A DNA stretch of 64,000 bases from Malacoplasma muris (GCF_046774425.1 NZ_CP177248.1:682001-746000), one strand, 5' to 3'; numbered from the stretch's first letter, positions 12,730 to 24,034 are shown. Notes: a model not told the origin generated them from the letters alone. Numbers and translations are program-made.

Positions 12730-12766
12730 AAAAACCAACTATAAATGTTGGTTTTTTATTTTTATT
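12730..12766 (+). terminator. Terminator after the aminopeptidase gene
   Basis: Hairpin AAAACCAAC / GTTGGTTTT with a seven-base loop, followed by TTATTTTTATT, three bases after the stop codon at 12726. It closes the leuS-rpmG-aminopeptidase group. Confidence 0.8.
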
Positions 12767-12901
12767 GTATTTTTTTTTAGAAATTATTGCATTTATATAT
12801 ACAAATGAAAAAACAATTCATTTTAATTGAATAAATGAATTAATTATAAAAGAATGTTAAAATTATTAATATTTATAAAATATAAGAGGTAATAACTAAT
12901 T

Positions 12902-14161
12902 ATGAAATATAATAAATTTTTAAAAACAACAATATTATCTCTAGCAACTGTTGCTTTACCTGTAACAGTTACTTCTTGTAGTTTTCTTGAAAGTTTATTT
13001 AGTTCCTCATCTCCTGATAATAGTAATAAAACTCAAAATGATAATTTTAAATACATCTCAGAACGTAGTTTCTCATTGAAATTTTGAGATCCATCAATTA
13101 ATTCAGAGGTTTATGGTACAGGATGACTTTTTGCAAAAAGTAGTATTAATGACGGAAACTACTATGATGATGATTATTATATAGCAACAAATTTACATGT
13201 AGCTAGTGCGATACAAAATAGAGGAAAAACATCATGGGAATTCAATGCAAATACTAAGACATATGAACAACAATATTATCCCAATTATAAAAATTTAGAT
13301 TTAGGATATGTTATTTCAAAGAAAGCTAATGGACAATATGAATTTGGAACAAATTATAGTTCTGAAAGTATATCAAGTACTCACTATTTAACAACATTAG
13401 ATATTGATACATCAGTAAGCATAGCATACACTACATTTAACTTGTTTAAAAATATGAAATTAGAAGATAGCAATAGAGTTTATAATTCATCAATTTTTGA
13501 AAATCCTACATCAGATATTGCTATTATAAAAATTAACTTTTCAAATGCTTATACAAAAGATTTCCATGGTATTAATCCACTAAAATCTGCATTAGACATT
13601 TATAATAAAAATCCAACAAAATTTGGAAACTATAATCAGACAAAAAATATAACTATTGCAGGTTTTCCTTTCAAAGAGGACACACTAGAAAGAGGTGGAA
13701 AATGAACTGCTTCTTATCATCCTTCTCCTTTTAAAATTTCAAATCAATCAGATTTATATAATGTTTCTACAGGCATTATATTTGGAAACAATAAACTTTG
13801 ACAACAAGGAATTCAATCATCAAATATTGATGAAATAAAAAAGGATTATGTAATAAATGGATTTATTCCATATAAGACAGATGAATTTGCATGTTATTAT
13901 AATGTAGCTTTACAAGGTGTATTTAAAAATGTTGAATTGAGCGGAGGCTCGAGTGGAAGTCTTGTGTTAGATGACAATCAAAATGTAGTAGGTATTTATT
14001 GAGGTGGATATTCATTAACAAGTGGAGAAGAAATTGGAGCTATGGATATTTTTGTTAATGAAAAAACATTTTTCACAGAAAGATCATCAACTTCTCCCGT
14101 TATAAAACCATATAGTATTTTAGAAGATTTTAAAACATATGTTAAAAATGTGAATATATAA
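12902..14161 (+). CDS. DUF31 trypsin-like serine protease lipoprotein
   Basis: A 419-residue lipoprotein: signal peptide, then lipobox ending TSC (Cys26). The body matches the mycoplasma DUF31 family, which has a trypsin fold and includes the immunoglobulin proteases (MIP). A complete triad is visible: His99 in IATNLHVAS, Asp205 in PTSDIAII, and Ser351 in GGSSGSLVLDD, with GTGWLF before the His as in trypsin-like enzymes. The true MIP proteins I know of are clearly longer and sit next to an Ig-binding partner (MIB); neither applies here, so the substrate is open. GAGGT 12 bases before ATG is the probable SD. An inverted repeat at 12815-12841 lies in the promoter region. Confidence 0.88.
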
Positions 14162-14223
14162 ACAACATATATTAAAAAACTCTATTAATATGTTTAATAG
14201 AGTTAATCCTAAAAATCATTTAT

Positions 14224-14262
14224 AATTCATAACCATATTTTATTGGTTATGAATTTTTTTAT
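14224..14262 (+). terminator. Terminator after the DUF31 protease gene
   Basis: Hairpin ATTCATAACC / GGTTATGAAT with a TTTTTTT tail. A shorter hairpin without a T tail lies just before it (14180-14206). The sequence closely resembles the hairpin at 56961-56990 inside the IS30-family element. Confidence 0.75.
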
Positions 14263-14373
14263 AAAATAAATTAATAAGTTTTATCTAAAATTTGATTTCA
14301 ATATGTTTTATCACAATCATAGTCATCCATACACTCAAGTAAAAATATCTTATTATTTTTATTTATTAAGTTA

Positions 14374-14420
14374 TAAAAAAGTGCATTATGAAACCTAAGA
14401 ATGCATAATACACTTTTTTA
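14374..14420 (-). terminator. Terminator at the end of rpiB
   Basis: The arms AAAAAGTGCATTATG and CATAATACACTTTTT pair with one mismatch, starting at the rpiB stop codon and ending in T on both strands. It ends the prfA-prmC-tsaC-rpiB unit. Confidence 0.65.
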
Positions 14421-14885
14421 TTTTTTTTCTATATCTTTTATTTTATTAAGTCTTTTTAAATGTCTTGGATCGTTTGAAAAGTTTTCTTTAAAAAAATTTT
14501 CAATAATTTTTATATTATTGTCTGCTGTACTAAATCTTCCAGATAAAGATACAACATTTAAATTATTATGTTCTCTTGCAAGTTTTGCAATTTCTGGATC
14601 ATTAATAACAGCTGTATAAATTCCTTTTACTTTATTTAATGCAATACTTATTCCAATTCCAGTTCCACAAATTGCTACACCATATCCATTATTTTTTAAT
14701 ACATTATTTGCAAGTATTTCAGCATAATCTGGATAATCAACAGAATCATTTGAATTTGTCCCAACATCTATAAAATTAATAAAACTTAGCCTTGGATCAG
14801 AAATAATTTTTTGTTTCATATCATATCCTGCATGATCACTACCAATATAGACATTAATTTTGGATGATGTTTCTGATTTGTTCAT
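14418..14885 (-). CDS. rpiB: Ribose-5-phosphate isomerase B
   Basis: Interconverts ribose-5-phosphate and ribulose-5-phosphate in the non-oxidative pentose phosphate pathway, feeding nucleotide synthesis. Family signatures: YIGSDHAGYDMK near residue 13, the GVAICGTGIGISIALNK loop with the catalytic Cys, and REHNNLNVVSLSGR. The length of 155 aa is normal. The start overlaps the 3' end of tsaC by 32 bp, so the two are translationally linked. GGAGAAATAACAC before the ATG serves as SD inside the upstream gene. Confidence 0.95.
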   Translation of the reverse strand: MNKSETSSKINVYIGSDHAGYDMKQKIISDPRLSFINFIDVGTNSNDSVDYPDYAEILANNVLKNNGYGVAICGTGIGISIALNKVKGIYTAVINDPEIAKLAREHNNLNVVSLSGRFSTADNNIKIIENFFKENFSNDPRHLKRLNKIKDIEKK

Positions 14886-15390
14886 GTGTTATTTCTCCTT
14901 CTCTTAAAATTCTATCTTTATCAATATCATAAACAGTTGATGGTTTGTTAACACAATAATTGCCATCTAAATAAATCACTTCTGTGCCAAATATTCCAAA
15001 CATGTCATATGCTTCTTGATAATTCTTAATTACATTATAACCACTTAAATTGGCACTAGAACAATATAATGGACCTGTTCTTGAAATTATTTCTAATAAG
15101 AATTTATCTCTTGGAACACGATATGAAATTCCATTTTTAACAATTGTTAAATTACCTGGTCAAAAATGTCTAGCTAATTTTATAAAATTGTTATTTAAAT
15201 CTTTAATGTGTTTTCATGAACATACAAACAAAATAATTTTTTTATTTCTATTTCTTTTTTTCAATCTATAAATTGTATTCTTATTTTTAGCCAAAATACC
15301 TGGTATTGTATCTGTAGGAGCAATTAATGCTTTGTTGTTTTTAATTTCAAAAACAATTGCATCAATATCATTATTATTATAAACAACCAT
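14854..15390 (-). CDS. tsaC: Threonylcarbamoyl-AMP synthase (YrdC/Sua5 domain)
   Basis: Makes threonylcarbamoyl-AMP from threonine, bicarbonate and ATP for the t6A37 modification of ANN-decoding tRNAs. The YrdC domain fills the 178-aa protein: PTDTIPG near residue 24, the KKR stretch, WPGNLT, YRVPRD and CSSANLSGYN. Only the catalytic domain is present, as in TsaC; there is no Sua5 C-terminal domain. I chose ATG 15390, preceded by GGAAG. A TTG at 15414 would extend it by eight residues into prmC. Three UGA-free segments join through a UGA Trp after LFVCS. Part of the prfA-prmC-tsaC-rpiB group. Confidence 0.88.
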
Positions 15391-15403
15391 ATTACTTCCA
15401 ATA

Positions 15404-16237
15404 TTATTTATCAATCACTAAAATTCTATAATGTCCATTCAAGTCTTTCAAAAAAAAGAAATTACTAATATTATTATTTTTTAAAAAATCTTCAAGTTTG
15501 TCTTTTTGATCATATCCTATTTCAAAAATAATTTTTACATTACTTTTTCTTAATTTGGGATAAATTTCAAATATAAAACGCTTATAATACTCAAGTCCTT
15601 GGTCCTTTGCAAATAAGGCTTTTTTAGGTTCGTATTTTTTAACAGAAATATCTAAAGGATGATTTTTATCAATATATGGTGGATTACAAACTATTAAATC
15701 AAAATTATAAAGAAAATCTTGCTTTAAAGAAAAAATATTTTTTAAATAAAATTTTGTATCTAAATCATATAATTTTGCATTATCTTTAGCTAACTCAATT
15801 GCTGCAAAAGAACTATCAACCCCATAAACATTTAAATCTTTTTTATAATATTTAATAGTATTAGCAATAACTCCACTTCCTGTACATAAATCTAACACAT
15901 TATTTACATCATTAATAAAATTAGATTCAAGAATTCAATCCACTATAAATTCTGTATCATTTCTAGGAATAAAAACCCCATAATCTATATTATAGATAAC
16001 ACCTAAAAATTTTATTTTTTTAATAATATATTCAATAGGAATTTGTTTTATAAACACTTGTTTATAATAATACAAAAAATCATTTATATCAAAATCTATT
16101 TCATAGTTTTGATTTGCAATTAAACTAGATTTATCTTGAGAAATTTTAGATAAAAAAAATATAATAGAATCTATTAATTTATTATTTAATAAATCATTTT
16201 TTTTATAAAATTTACATGTTAAATCTTTAAATATCAT
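15404..16237 (-). CDS. prmC: Release factor glutamine methyltransferase
   Basis: SAM-dependent methylase that modifies the Gln of the GGQ loop in class I release factors. The SAM-binding motif LDLCTGSGVIA lies near residue 115 and the catalytic NPPY motif near residue 188 (IVCNPPYID), followed by EPKKALFA. The N-terminal helical domain for RF binding occupies residues 1-80. Its substrate RF1 is encoded immediately upstream (prfA stop at 16240, two bases before this ATG). The length of 277 aa is normal. Confidence 0.95.
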
Positions 16238-16239
16238 AG

Positions 16240-17319
16240 TTATATATTAGCCTCAGCCATTTTTAATGCTTCATCATTTGCAATTAATGAATTTATTATT
16301 TCATCTAAATCACCTAACATAATCATTTCAAGTTTATTCAAAGTTAAATTAATTCTATGATCTGTAACTCTATTTTGAGGGTAGTTATAAGTTCTTATTT
16401 TTTCAGCTCTTTCACCTGTACCAACTTGATCTTTTCTTAAAGATGATAAATTGCTATTTTTTTCATTTTCAGCACGCTCTCATAATTTTGACTTTAGCAT
16501 CTTCATTGCAGTTTCTCTATTCTCTATTTGAGATTTTCCTTCCTGACAAGATGCTACAATTCCTGTTGGTAAGTGTGTGATTCTTACAGCAGACTCTGTC
16601 CTATTAACATGTTGGCCACCAGCACCACCAGCTCTATATGTATCAACTCTTAAATCAGATGGATTGATTACTATTTCAATATCTTCTACTTCTGGTAAAA
16701 CAGCAACTGTAATAGTTGATGTATGCACTCTTCCTTTTGCCTCTGTTTCTGGAACACGTTGAACTCTATGAACCCCTGACTCAAATTTCATTTTTGAATA
16801 AACATCTTCCCCAGAAATCATAAATGAAATAAAATTGTATCCATGAGATGTTTCAACTATTTCTAGTGTTTTAATTTTTCATCCCTGTGAATCAGCATAT
16901 CTTTTATATGCTCCAAAAAGATCACCAACAAATATTGATGATTCATCACCACCAGCAGCTGGTCTCATTTCTACAATAACATTCTTGTCATCATTTTCAT
17001 CTTTAGGCAATAATAATCTCTTTAGCTCATTTTCAAAAACTTCAATTTTTGGTTTATATTCTCCTATTTCAATTTCTGCTAATTCTAATAACTCTTTATC
17101 TTTTTCATTAGCTAATATTTGTTCAGCAGATTCTAAATTAGATAATATTTTTTTAAATTCAGAAAATTTCTCTACAATGGGATTTAAAAGTTTAAGAGAT
17201 TTATTTATTTCTTTCATTCTGCTAACATTATTTCCAATGTTTTCTAATTCTTTGTTTAATTCCAAAAACTTTTCATCAACTTTTGTTAATGATTCAAAAA
17301 GTTTTTTATTATAAATCAT
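16240..17319 (-). CDS. prfA: Peptide chain release factor 1
   Basis: Recognises UAA and UAG and triggers peptidyl-tRNA hydrolysis. The GGQ loop is intact (GAGGQHVNRT, about residue 225). The stop-codon recognition tripeptide appears as PET within RVPETEAKGRVH, fitting the PxT pattern. RF1 is the only release factor expected when UGA encodes Trp, consistent with the decoding seen throughout the window. 359 aa. The SD is AAGGAGATTTTAATT before the ATG. First gene of the prfA-prmC-tsaC-rpiB operon. Confidence 0.97.
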
Positions 17320-17348
17320 AATTAAAATCTCCTTAAAATATATAAAAA

Positions 17349-17388
17349 CAAAAGTAGTAAAACAAATTAAAGTTTTACTACTTTTTTA
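17349..17388 (-). terminator. Terminator between rpmE and prfA
   Basis: Thirteen-base arms (AAAGTAGTAAAAC at 17351-17363, its complement at 17372-17384) surround an eight-base loop. On the minus strand it is followed by a T-rich run, 15 bp after the rpmE stop. Confidence 0.8.
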
Positions 17389-17402
17389 AAAATAAGATTA
17401 CA

Positions 17403-17693
17403 TTATAAACTATCTAGGGATTTAACAATTTTTTTATTTTGTTTTTTAACTTCTTCTTTTTTAGTAGATTTTGTTTCCACTTTTCTATCAGAAACAAGTT
17501 TTTTATTAAATTGTTCAGCTCTTCCCTTTACTTGTTGTCCAGTATTTGTACCAGAATAAAATGGATGACATGAACTACAAATATCAATTGTTTGTTCCTT
17601 ATTTTTTAAAGTAGATTTAATTTCAAATTTACTACCACATGAAGCACAAACAAAAGTTACAAATTGATTATTTGAATGAATATCCTTTTTCAT
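17403..17693 (-). CDS. rpmE: 50S ribosomal protein L31
   Basis: Large-subunit ribosomal protein. Four zinc-ligand cysteines are present in two pairs (CASC near residue 16 and CSSC near residue 39), followed by HPFYSG and the GRAEQFNKK motif typical of L31. At 96 aa it is longer than most L31 because of a lysine-rich tail (from about residue 70), common in mollicutes. The AGGGAG SD precedes the ATG. Flanking hairpin and promoter-like TATAAT (17723-17728) suggest a single-gene transcript. Confidence 0.95.
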   Translation of the reverse strand: MKKDIHSNNQFVTFVCASCGSKFEIKSTLKNKEQTIDICSSCHPFYSGTNTGQQVKGRAEQFNKKLVSDRKVETKSTKKEEVKKQNKKIVKSLDSL

Positions 17694-17771
17694 AAATAAA
17701 CTCCCTAAATTTCAACTTTATAATTATAATATAACTTTTTAAATATAATATAGTAATTTTAATAGTTAATT

Positions 17772-18635
17772 TTATTTAACATTTTGAATATAATAGTATA
17801 TTAATGCTTGTGTTCCATAATTTTCAAAACCAATAGATGCTAGTTTTTTATACATTAATAAAACTCTTTTAGTTATTTCCAAAGCATCTTTATTATTTTC
17901 AATTGCAATTTCCATATCTTTAATGAAATGCTTGATATAAAATCCAGGACGATAATTATTGCTAATAATGTTATTACCATTATTAATTAATTGCCAGCTT
18001 GATGCTGCACCTGAAGATATTGATTTTAAAACAATTCTGGGATTTAGTTTGTTCAAATAACAATAATATAGTGCTTCACAAGTTGATGCTATTGTTCCAG
18101 CAATTGCTATTTGATTAGCCATTTTTGTATGCATTCCATTTCCCAAATTTCCTACATAATTTACATTATTTCCCATGCATTCTAATAAATGTCTTATTTT
18201 TAAAAAACAATTATAATTGCCTCCAACCATTATTGATAAAGTTTTATTAATTGATCCAATTTCACCACCACTTACAGGAGCATCCAAAAATTCAACATCT
18301 TTTAATTTCAAAGCATTTCCTATTTCGATAGCTAAATTAGGACTAGATGTTGTCATATCAACACAACAAAATAAATTATTATGAACATAATTAATTATTC
18401 CATTTTTGTCTAAATAAATTTCTTTTACATCTTTTGGATAACCAACCATTGTAAAAATAATATTTGAAGACTTTGCCAATTCCTCAATTGTATTACATAC
18501 AATAATATTTTCTTGCTCAAGGGATAATGCCTTTGATATTGTTCTGTTATAGATATAAATAATATGTCCAGCATTCTTTAAATGCATTAACATATTTTTA
18601 CCCATTACACCTGTTCCAATTCATCCAATATTCAT
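17772..18635 (-). CDS. NAD(P)-dependent beta-hydroxyacid dehydrogenase
   Basis: Member of the 3-hydroxyisobutyrate / tartronate semialdehyde reductase family. The Rossmann motif GWIGTGVMGKNM is at the very N-terminus, the substrate signature DAPVSGGEIGS at about residue 122, and the catalytic Lys lies in GNGMHTKMANQ near residue 175. 287 aa is the normal length. I start at ATG 18635, which restores the nucleotide-binding motif and follows AAAAAGGATAATAATT; a downstream ATG at 18605 would destroy it. It is the last gene of the operon that starts at 26857, five bases after dnaG. The true substrate is not evident; known relatives act on small hydroxy acids. Confidence 0.9.
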
Positions 18636-18640
18636 AATTA

Positions 18641-20608
18641 TTATCCTTTTTGTAAATTATTTTTTATACTTAATAATTCTTTAATTTTTTTATCATATTG
18701 ATTGCTAATATTTCTATATTCATCATAAACATTTTCACAATTTTCTCTAATAACTATTTTTTGAATTTCTTGTTGAATTTTCATAACTAAATCAAGAATT
18801 AGTGACACGCCTTGGTAAATTATACTTTTATTATTGATTGGATATTTATTATAATAAGCAATAATAGATTTAATAAAATCTACCAACTCATTAAGAGGTT
18901 TATCAAATTCATCCTCTTTTAATTTAATAATGCTCAATAAATTTTCAGGATTAACGTCAATAGAATTATCTATTAATATTTTTGCAAAATATATAAGTTC
19001 TGTAAAAATTTGTTTTAATTTTATATCTGACTGAAAATAAGAATGATAAATATTTTTTATAAACAATTCTGCAATATATGTATTTATAGCAACAATTTTA
19101 AATAAATCTTTTTCTTTCACTTCAAAGCTCTTTTCTTCATTTAAAATTTCTTTTAAAGGCTTAGTTTTAATGTTTAGTCTTGGTATATTGTACTCAATTG
19201 GAAATGAAAAATATTTATTACTGTTTTTAATATTTGAATCAACTTCTTTTTTATTTTTATTAAGTTCTTTTTTAATATATTGATTTAATGCATCAACACT
19301 TATAGAAGAAAACTTAGACAATAATAATAAATCATTATCCAAGGTTAACTCATCATATGAATAAGAAATAACATTATCCAATATCTTTTTTGTTCTTAGA
19401 ACAATTTCTTTGTTTGTTAAAGATTTATCACTTAACATTTTTATACATAGATATGAAATAAAAGATATTTGATTATTTATTACTTCTAAAACTGTATTTT
19501 TATCATTACTTTTTAATAACTCATCTATGTCTTTGTATGATTTATCATATGGAGCAACAACAAAGACTTTAATATTATGATTATATAATTTTTGAGCCAA
19601 TTCAATTGTAGCTTTAAACCCTGCTTCATCATTATCAAAACAAATAATAATTGAATTAATATTTTTGTATTTTTTAATCAAATTAATTTGATTTGATGTG
19701 AATGATGTTCCCATTGATGCAACTACATTTTTAATTCCCATTTTTCTAAAAGCAAAAACATCCATATATCCTTCAACAACAAAAATTTCTTCATAAATAG
19801 ACTTATCAAAATTATTAAAATTAAAAAGTACATTTTCTTTTTTAAAAATTTCTGTTGTTTTTGTATTAATATATTTTATCTTTTCATCATTATTTAGTGC
19901 TCTTCCTGAAAAGCCAATAACATTATTATGTTCATCAAAAATAGGAATTATTATTCTATTTCAAAAAAAATCAGAATATTCATTATTATCATTTAAATTA
20001 GCAAGACCATTATTAACTAATTGTATTGGTGATCAAACTAAAGATGCATCACGATCTTCTCCCATAATATTATCTTCATTAGTTAATATTGAAAACAAAT
20101 ATTTTTTATCACTAGAATTTGGAGCATATCCAATTTTATATTCATTAATTAAATCTTGTGTTAAATTTCTAGATAATAAATATTTTAATTTATCAGCATT
20201 AGAAGAATTAAATAATGTTCTATGATATATAAAACATGCCTGATTATTCATATCATACATTTTTATTTCATTTGAGTTAATTTTACTATTTAAAAATTTA
20301 TCAATTACACTTGTTTTGTAATTTGTTATTTCAACAATTTCTTTAATTGCTTGGTAAAAATTAATCTTCTTAAATTTTTGAACAAATTTAATTGCATTTC
20401 CTGATTCGCCACAAACAAAGCATTTAAAAACCTTTTTATTAGAATTTACAGATAATGATGGATTTTTATCTCCATGAAAGGGACATAAGCCTCAGTAATT
20501 TTGCCCTTTTTTACTCAAATTAATATAATTTTTTATTACACTTACTATATCTATATTGTTTAATAAATCTTGTATAGCATAACTACTTTGTTGCTTACTA
20601 TCATCCAT
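18641..20608 (-). CDS. dnaG: DNA primase
   Basis: Synthesises RNA primers at the replication fork. An N-terminal CHC2 zinc ribbon (CPFHGDKNP near residue 42, CFVCGESGNA near 62) is followed by the catalytic core and the TOPRIM domain (VVEGYMDVFAFRK near 280, FDNDEAG near 325). The C-terminal helicase-interaction domain is low in similarity but of expected size. The total of 655 aa is full-length. UGA Trp codons split the frame in at least three places. It lies 12 bp after glyS in the same operon. Confidence 0.96.
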
Positions 20609-20620
20609 AACTAATCCTTT

Positions 20621-21997
20621 TTATTTAAATAATTTTGATAAATTAAGTAAATTAATATCTTTTATATTAACTCTTACTTGCTCCATACTATCTCTATTTC
20701 TAATTGTTACACTCATATCTTTTTGACTATCAAAATCTACAGTCAAACAATAAGGTGTACCAATTGCATCTTGCCTTCTATATCTTTTTCCAATAGAACC
20801 TGAAGTATCATATGTGCAAGAAACACCTTTATTTAAAATAGATTGATATATTTTTGATGCAAAATCTTCTAATTTATTTGTTAGTGGTAATACAGCAATT
20901 TTATAAGGTGCTAATTTTTCATCTAAACGCATAACTACTCTTGTTTCGTTATTTACTTGTTCTTCATCATAAGCATCAATAAGTATTGCATATAATAATC
21001 TTTCTAGACCTACTGAAGGTTCTATTACACTTGGAATGAATTTATTATTATTAGAATCTAAATAGTGCATATCCTTTTTAGAAAATGATTCATGTTGCAT
21101 TAAATCATATGAACCTCTATTTGCTAATCCTCAAAGTTCAGATTTTCCATGTGGAAAATCGTAAAAAAAATCAATAGTTTTTTTAGAATAATGTGCTATT
21201 TCATCTTTACTATAATTTTCAATTGATATATTTTCTTTTTTCAACTTTAAAACATCAAATAAAAATTTTTGAATTTTGTTTATATAATAATCAAAAAACA
21301 TGTTTTCTTGACTTTCTTCAACAAAATGTTCAATTTCCATCTGTTCAAATTCTCTTGTTCTAAAGATAAAATTTGAAGGGGTTATTTCATTTCTAAATGA
21401 TTTTCCAATTTGAGCTACACCAAAGGGTATTTTAGCTCTTGTTGTTCTTTGAATATTTTTAAAATTAATAAAAATCCCTTGAGCAGTTTCTGGTCTTAAA
21501 TAAACTATATTTTTATTATTATCTACTACTCCAATTGATGTTTCAAACATAAGGTTAAATTTTCTAATATTTGTTCAATCAATATTTTTACAATTAGGAC
21601 ACTTAATTTTATTATTATTAATAATCTTTTCTAAAATTGATATATCTGTTTGCTCTGTTATTTTTTCATTTGTGAATTCACCAATCAACTTGTCAGCTCT
21701 AAACCGATTTTTACATTTTTTACAGTCAATTAAAGGATCACTAAAATTATTAATATGACCTGAAGCATCTCAAACAGAAGAATTTAAAATAATATTTGTA
21801 TCAATTAAAAACATATTTTTAGTTGAAGTAACAAAATAATTAATTCAAATATTTTTTAGTAAATTCTTAATTATTGCTCCTAGAGGGCCAAAATCTCATG
21901 CATTAGCTAATCCTCCATATATTTCTGAATTTTGAAAAACAAATCCATAGTTTTTTAAATGATTAACTATAATTTCTTGTGATATTTTTTCTTTCAT
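20621..21997 (-). CDS. glyS: Glycyl-tRNA synthetase (dimeric class II)
   Basis: Charges tRNA-Gly. Single-chain alpha2-type enzyme of 458 aa, as in mollicutes and low-G+C Gram-positives. Visible elements: GGLANAWDFGPLG near residue 28, a CxxC pair region (CKKC and CPNC) within residues 100-160, motif 2 RTREFEQMEIEHF, and motif 3 EPSVGLERLLYAIL. Start ATG 21997 follows AAAAGGATAATGT. It is cotranscribed with recO upstream and dnaG downstream. Confidence 0.95.
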
Positions 21998-22031
21998 ACA
22001 TTATCCTTTTCAACTATTAAATATTATAAAA

Positions 22032-22730
22032 TTAATATAATAATAAAGAATATAAATTTATTCCTATGTAAGAGTTAATCAAATACATTAAAAATTTTAT
22101 AACCAAAAATTTATCATTATAACTATATCTATCTAATAAAGATAGTTTATTTTTATGAATTGCATATAGTATTTGAAGAACATTTGGAGAAATATTAAGT
22201 TGACTTGTATTATGTTCTATGCAAACAAAACCCATTTCTTTTTCATCAAAATTTATAATTTTTCTATTATGACAAATAGAACAACCATTAAGTTTTAATT
22301 TGATACCTGACAATAACATAAATTCAAAAAATATTTTTATTATCACATTATTTTGATCATTGTTATTTTTTAATAATTCCAAATTATTAAAATACATATT
22401 ATAAAAATCTTTTCCTGAGCATTTTGCTTTAAAAAACAATTGATTCAAAACAATTAATCCGTTATTTGTTGAAAAAGAAAAACTTGTATTATCTAAGGCA
22501 ACAACTTTTTTTAATCTACCAACCTTATCAATATTTCTACTCATAAAAAAATCAAATTCTAATAATGCACCAAACTTTAATTGCCTTGCATTTTTAGATT
22601 TAATTTTTCTGCTACCAATTGCTATACAGGAAAAAACATTTCCATATTCATTTATAAATGTAATAATTTGATCAAACAATTCATAATCTATGACATTAAT
22701 TAAATAACCTTTTGTAATAATTTCAGACAT
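22032..22730 (-). CDS. recO: DNA repair protein RecO
   Basis: Mediator that loads RecA onto SSB-coated ssDNA in the RecFOR pathway. N-terminal OB-fold (residues 1-80), helical middle and a zinc finger (CSICHNRK near residue 148, with VCIEH about 17 residues on), typical of RecO. The length of 232 aa is normal. The start ATG overlaps the era stop codon by one base, the same era-recO order as in many Firmicutes. RecR is encoded separately at 41888-42490. Confidence 0.88.
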   Translation of the reverse strand: MSEIITKGYLINVIDYELFDQIITFINEYGNVFSCIAIGSRKIKSKNARQLKFGALLEFDFFMSRNIDKVGRLKKVVALDNTSFSFSTNNGLIVLNQLFFKAKCSGKDFYNMYFNNLELLKNNNDQNNVIIKIFFEFMLLSGIKLKLNGCSICHNRKIINFDEKEMGFVCIEHNTSQLNISPNVLQILYAIHKNKLSLLDRYSYNDKFLVIKFLMYLINSYIGINLYSLLLY

Positions 22731-23620
22731 TACTTTTTGTATCCCAATTCTTTAATTATATTATTGTCATCACGTCAATTTTTCTTAACTTTGACAAAAG
22801 ATTTCAAATATATCTTACAATCATAAATCTTTGATAACTCTTTTCTTGCAAGAACACCAATATTTTTAATACTATTCCCGCCCTTACCAATTAAAATAGG
22901 TTTTTGAGATTCTTTTTCAACAACTATAGAAAACATAATATCTAACAAATTTTTTTCTTTATAATACTTCATTTCATCAACTATAACAGCAGTTGAGTGA
23001 GGAACTTCATATTTAAATTGATTTAAAATCACCTTTCTAATTATTTCAGCAATAACAAATTTTTCTTGTTGTTCTAACTCTGATGGATTAGAAACTAAAG
23101 GAAGTTCTGATTCAATTAAATTTTCTTTAATATATTCTAGTACCACATTTATATTCTGATTATATAAAGCAGATATACAAAATTCTTTGTCAAATTTAAT
23201 AATTTTTTTTAATGATTCTTTGATGCCTTCAATTGTTGATGCATCTTCATTTTCACATTTATTAATAATCATAATTAATTTTTCATGCTTAAATGTTTTA
23301 ATTTGATTTAATATATCTAAATCCTCTTGATCAAACTCTCTTTTTGCATCAAAAACAAAAAGAATAATATCAACATTTTTTAATGCTTTTTTTACTTGTG
23401 AATTTAAAAATAAATCTAATTTATTTCTAGCTTCATGAAAACCTGGAGTATCATTAAATATTATTTGATAACCATCTTCTTCATATAATAATTCAATTCT
23501 ATTTCTAGTTGTTTGAGGTTTACTTGTTGCAATAACAACCTCTTTATTAAAAATTTGATTTATTAATGTTGATTTACCAACATTTGGTTTTCCTACAATT
23601 GAAACTTTTCCTATTTTCAT
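22730..23620 (-). CDS. era: GTPase Era
   Basis: Essential GTPase that assists 16S rRNA maturation and 30S assembly. G motifs: G1 GKPNVGKST, G3 NDTPGFHE, G4 NKCEN in place of the usual NKxD; the C-terminal KH domain carries PILIGKGGNSIKNIG. I start at ATG 23620 (MKIGKVSIVGKPN), which has AAAGGATTCATA before it; a TTG six codons upstream is less likely. 296 aa. Ends in WRDDNNIIKELGYKK after a UGA Trp, overlapping recO by one base. Confidence 0.96.
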
Positions 23621-23640
23621 TATGAATCCTTTTTTCAAAT

Positions 23641-24033
23641 TTATTTTAATGTATTAAAAATTGTTATTAATTTTGGTATAAAAATTAAGAGACCAACAAT
23701 AATAGCCATTAATGAAAAAGTTAATGCTGCTGCTGCTGAAATATCCTTTATTTTCCTTGCATTATAGTTAAATTTGAAAGAAATCATATCAGCAATATTT
23801 TCTATTGCTGTATTTATTAATTCAACCCCTATAACTAAAAAAATACAAATAACTAAAATTATTCAATCCATAATAGACATATATTCATTTATAATTCCAG
23901 CTAGTATTAAAACTATTGCTGCAACAATAAAGTGAACAACTAATGATTTTTCCTCACGAATTGAAAAATATAAACCTTTAAAGGCATATTTAAATTTTCT
24001 AAAAAAAGTGACTAATTTATTTTGACTTAACAT
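23641..24033 (-). CDS. dgkA: Diacylglycerol / undecaprenol kinase family membrane protein
   Basis: A 130-aa integral membrane protein with three hydrophobic segments. It carries the DgkA signature: ELINTAIENIADMISF (near residue 70), then ARKIKDISAAAALT. The family phosphorylates diacylglycerol or undecaprenol with ATP. In a wall-less organism lipid phosphorylation is the more likely role (inference). One UGA Trp (MDWII) splits the frame, so each half is short. The start ATG lies one base after the ybeY stop, and the stop is 20 bp before the era ATG; the order ybeY-dgkA-era is conserved in Firmicutes. Confidence 0.9.
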
Positions 24034-24034
24034 T

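Noticed and set aside
17772..18605. Internal ATG at 18605 as start of the hydroxyacid dehydrogenase
   Set aside because: It would remove the N-terminal GWIGTGV half of the NAD-binding motif; ATG 18635 with a good SD restores it.
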